Assembly (NCBI RefSeq): GCF_001445655.1
Contig: NZ_LNBE01000003.1
Span: forward strand, 744,001 to 808,000
Length of the DNA: 64,000 bases
Reading direction: 5' to 3'
Source of the DNA: Streptomyces roseifaciens
GTDB taxonomy: Bacteria; Actinomycetota; Actinomycetes; Streptomycetales; Streptomycetaceae
In this document: positions 62,634-64,000 of the stretch, in pieces
Layout of the letters: the number at the start of each line of letters is the position of its first letter
Numbering within the stretch: position 1 is the stretch's first letter
Made by a program: the position numbers and the translations under genes
The notes under the pieces: model-generated
The model's database searches: none
What the model saw: the letters and a program-made list of their open reading frames with translations, nothing else
What the model was told of the DNA's origin: nothing

Positions 62634-64000
62634 ATGACTCAGACTGCCGCCGGACAGGCGGGCAGCGTGACGAAGCCCGCCTTCGGCCCGGTGTTCGCCG
62701 TCGTTGTAGCCGGGGTTGCGATGTCCAACCTCGACATGTTCATCGTCAACGTCGCCCTGCCCGACATCGGCGCCCAGTTCTCCGGGTCCTCGCTGGCATC
62801 GCTGTCGTGGATCCTCAACGCCTACGCGGTGATCTTCGCCGCGCTGCTCGTCCCGGCCGGCAGCCTCGCCGACCGCACCAGCCCCCGGAACGCCTACCTG
62901 CTCGGCATCGCGGTCTTCACCGTCGCCTCCGCGCTGTGCGCCGTCGCACCGGGCGTCTGGCTGCTGGTCGCGGCCCGCGTGGTCCAGGCCGTCGGCGCGG
63001 CCATGCTCATCCCCTCCTCGCTGGGCCTGTTGCTGGCCGCCGCGCCGCCGGAGAAGAGGATCCCCGCGGTCCGCGCCTGGACCGCCATCAGCGGCCTGGC
63101 CGCCGCCCTCGGCCCCGTGATCGGCGGCCTGCTCACCCAGCTCGACTGGCGCTGGGTCTTCCTCGTCAACCTGCCGATCGGCGTCTTCGCCCTCCTTCTC
63201 GGGGCCAAGGTGCTGCCGCGCATCGCGGCCCGCCCGGCCGCGGCCCGGCTGGACCTGCTCGGTGCGGTCCTGCTCACCCTGGGCATCGCGGTCCTGGCGC
63301 TGGGCCTGGTCAAGAGCGAGGACTGGGGCTGGACTTCGGGCAAGGTGCTCGGCTCCCTCCTGGTCGCCGTCCTCCTCCTGGCCGCCTTCGTCTACAGCTC
63401 TGCGCGCCACGCCTCGCCCATCCTCCCGCTGGGCCTGCTGAGGATCCCCGCGGTCGGGCCCTCGACCTTCGCGAACCTCCTGTTCGCCGTGTCGTTCGGC
63501 GCGATGCTGCTCTCGGCGGTGCTGTGGTGCCAGCAGGTGTGGCACTGGTCGCCGCTGAAGACCGGCCTCGCCATCGCGCCCGGACCGGTCCTCGTCCCCG
63601 CCTTCGCGATGGGCGTGGGCCCCGTCATCAAGAAGTTCGGCTCCGCGGCGGTCTCCGCGGTCGGCTGCGTGCTCTTCGGCGCCGGCATCGGCTGGTGGAT
63701 CCACCGGCTCGACACCGCGCACGAGTACGCCGCGGGCCTGCTCCCGGGCATGCTGCTCACGGGCATCGGCGTGGGCATGGTCGTCCCGACCCTCGTGGGC
63801 GCCGCCGTCTCCGCGCTGCCGCCGCAGAGCTTCTCCACGGGCTCGGCCGTCGTCACCATGGCCCGTCAGGTCGGCTCCGTGCTGGGCGTGGCCCTGCTGG
63901 TGGCCTTCATCGGCGCCCCCTCCGGCGCGGACGACGCCGTCACGGCCTTCGACCACGGATGGGCCTTCATCCTCGTCGCGACGGCCGCCGCGGCCCTCGC
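62634..64000 (+). CDS. DHA2-type MFS drug exporter (EmrB/QacA-like), 3' end cut by the window
   Basis: About 455 residues are visible and the frame is open at the window end. It has the DHA2 signature: SNLDMFIVNVALPDIG in helix 1, WILNAYAVIFAALLVPAGSLADR, GAAMLIPSSLGLLLA and the motif C ALGPVIGGLLTQLDWRWVFLVNLPIG. Fourteen-helix DHA2 proteins expel drugs in exchange for protons. GAGGAGAG precedes the ATG. It may export the product of the adjacent polyyne-like cluster, but its own operator and the terminator between suggest separate control. Confidence 0.92.
   Translation, partial: MTQTAAGQAGSVTKPAFGPVFAVVVAGVAMSNLDMFIVNVALPDIGAQFSGSSLASLSWILNAYAVIFAALLVPAGSLADRTSPRNAYLLGIAVFTVASALCAVAPGVWLLVAARVVQAVGAAMLIPSSLGLLLAAAPPEKRIPAVRAWTAISGLAAALGPVIGGLLTQLDWRWVFLVNLPIGVFALLLGAKVLPRIAARPAAARLDLLGAVLLTLGIAVLALGLVKSEDWGWTSGKVLGSLLVAVLLLAAFVYSSARHASPILPLGLLRIPAVGPSTFANLLFAVSFGAMLLSAVLWCQQVWHWSPLKTGLAIAPGPVLVPAFAMGVGPVIKKFGSAAVSAVGCVLFGAGIGWWIHRLDTAHEYAAGLLPGMLLTGIGVGMVVPTLVGAAVSALPPQSFSTGSAVVTMARQVGSVLGVALLVAFIGAPSGADDAVTAFDHGWAFILVATAAAAL

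Overview
The window is high-GC (about 73%) actinobacterial DNA, almost certainly from a Streptomyces chromosome. Supporting signs are frequent GTG/TTG starts, ATGA/GTGA gene overlaps, a DUF6230/DUF6114 pair, a Tat-exported TolB-amidohydrolase, cupin-AraC regulators and several biosynthetic gene clusters packed together. I saw no insertion sequences, phage genes, CRISPR arrays or replication origin.

Layout. 1-7.3 kb: ordinary accessory genes (a cut-off SAM methyltransferase, a carboxymuconolactone decarboxylase-like protein, an AlkB-like dioxygenase, an MBL-fold hydrolase, a large secreted amidohydrolase) and a tRNA-Pro(GGG). 7.3-9.6 kb: a membrane PP2C/SpoIIE phosphatase and an FAD monooxygenase broken by an internal deletion. 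9.9-13.5 kb (minus): a tight operon of UbiG-like methyltransferase, UbiA/MenA-like prenyltransferase, Baeyer-Villiger-type monooxygenase and DUF2834 membrane protein, preceded by a Crp-like site. 13.7-15.8 kb: a cupin-AraC regulator divergent from an Fsr-type MFS exporter.

15.9-30.6 kb is the main find: an apparent L-alanosine-type (diazeniumdiolate, N-nitrosohydroxylamine) cluster. A second cupin-AraC regulator diverges from an operon for L-2,3-diaminopropionate synthesis (SbnA/SbnB homologues), a stand-alone adenylation domain, an acyl-CoA-dehydrogenase-fold flavoenzyme, a GAF protein, a free-standing carrier protein, a thioesterase and a double-PAS protein. After a strong terminator follow a NarK nitrate/nitrite transporter, a molybdopterin nitrate reductase, a NasB-like electron-transfer flavoprotein and an FMN reductase. 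The inferred logic is that Dap is made, loaded on the carrier and N-oxidised, while imported nitrate is reduced to nitrite and NO for the second nitrogen. No aspartate-nitrosuccinate pathway gene is present here.

30.6-36 kb: a secreted protein of unknown role, a FadH-like reductase with palindromic operators upstream, a PadR regulator and the DUF6114/DUF6230 pair. 36-44.5 kb (minus): a single-module, fully reducing type I PKS (KS-AT-DH-cMT-ER-KR-ACP) coupled to a separate thioester-reductase-like SDR, divergent from panD. 45.5-51.7 kb: an L,D-transpeptidase, a class I terpene synthase, a TRIC-family channel, the methionine-salvage operon mtnDCB and a 2OG-Fe dioxygenase.

51.8-61.6 kb is a second strong find: KAS III, an acyl-CoA thioesterase-like protein and then FAAL, two desaturases, ACP, a third desaturase, an alpha/beta hydrolase, rubredoxin and P450. 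This order matches bacterial polyyne clusters such as caryoynencin. The window ends with a small membrane protein and a truncated DHA2 drug exporter behind a perfect operator palindrome.

Functions are inferred from motifs and gene order by eye; no database search was run, and product assignments for both clusters are hypotheses.
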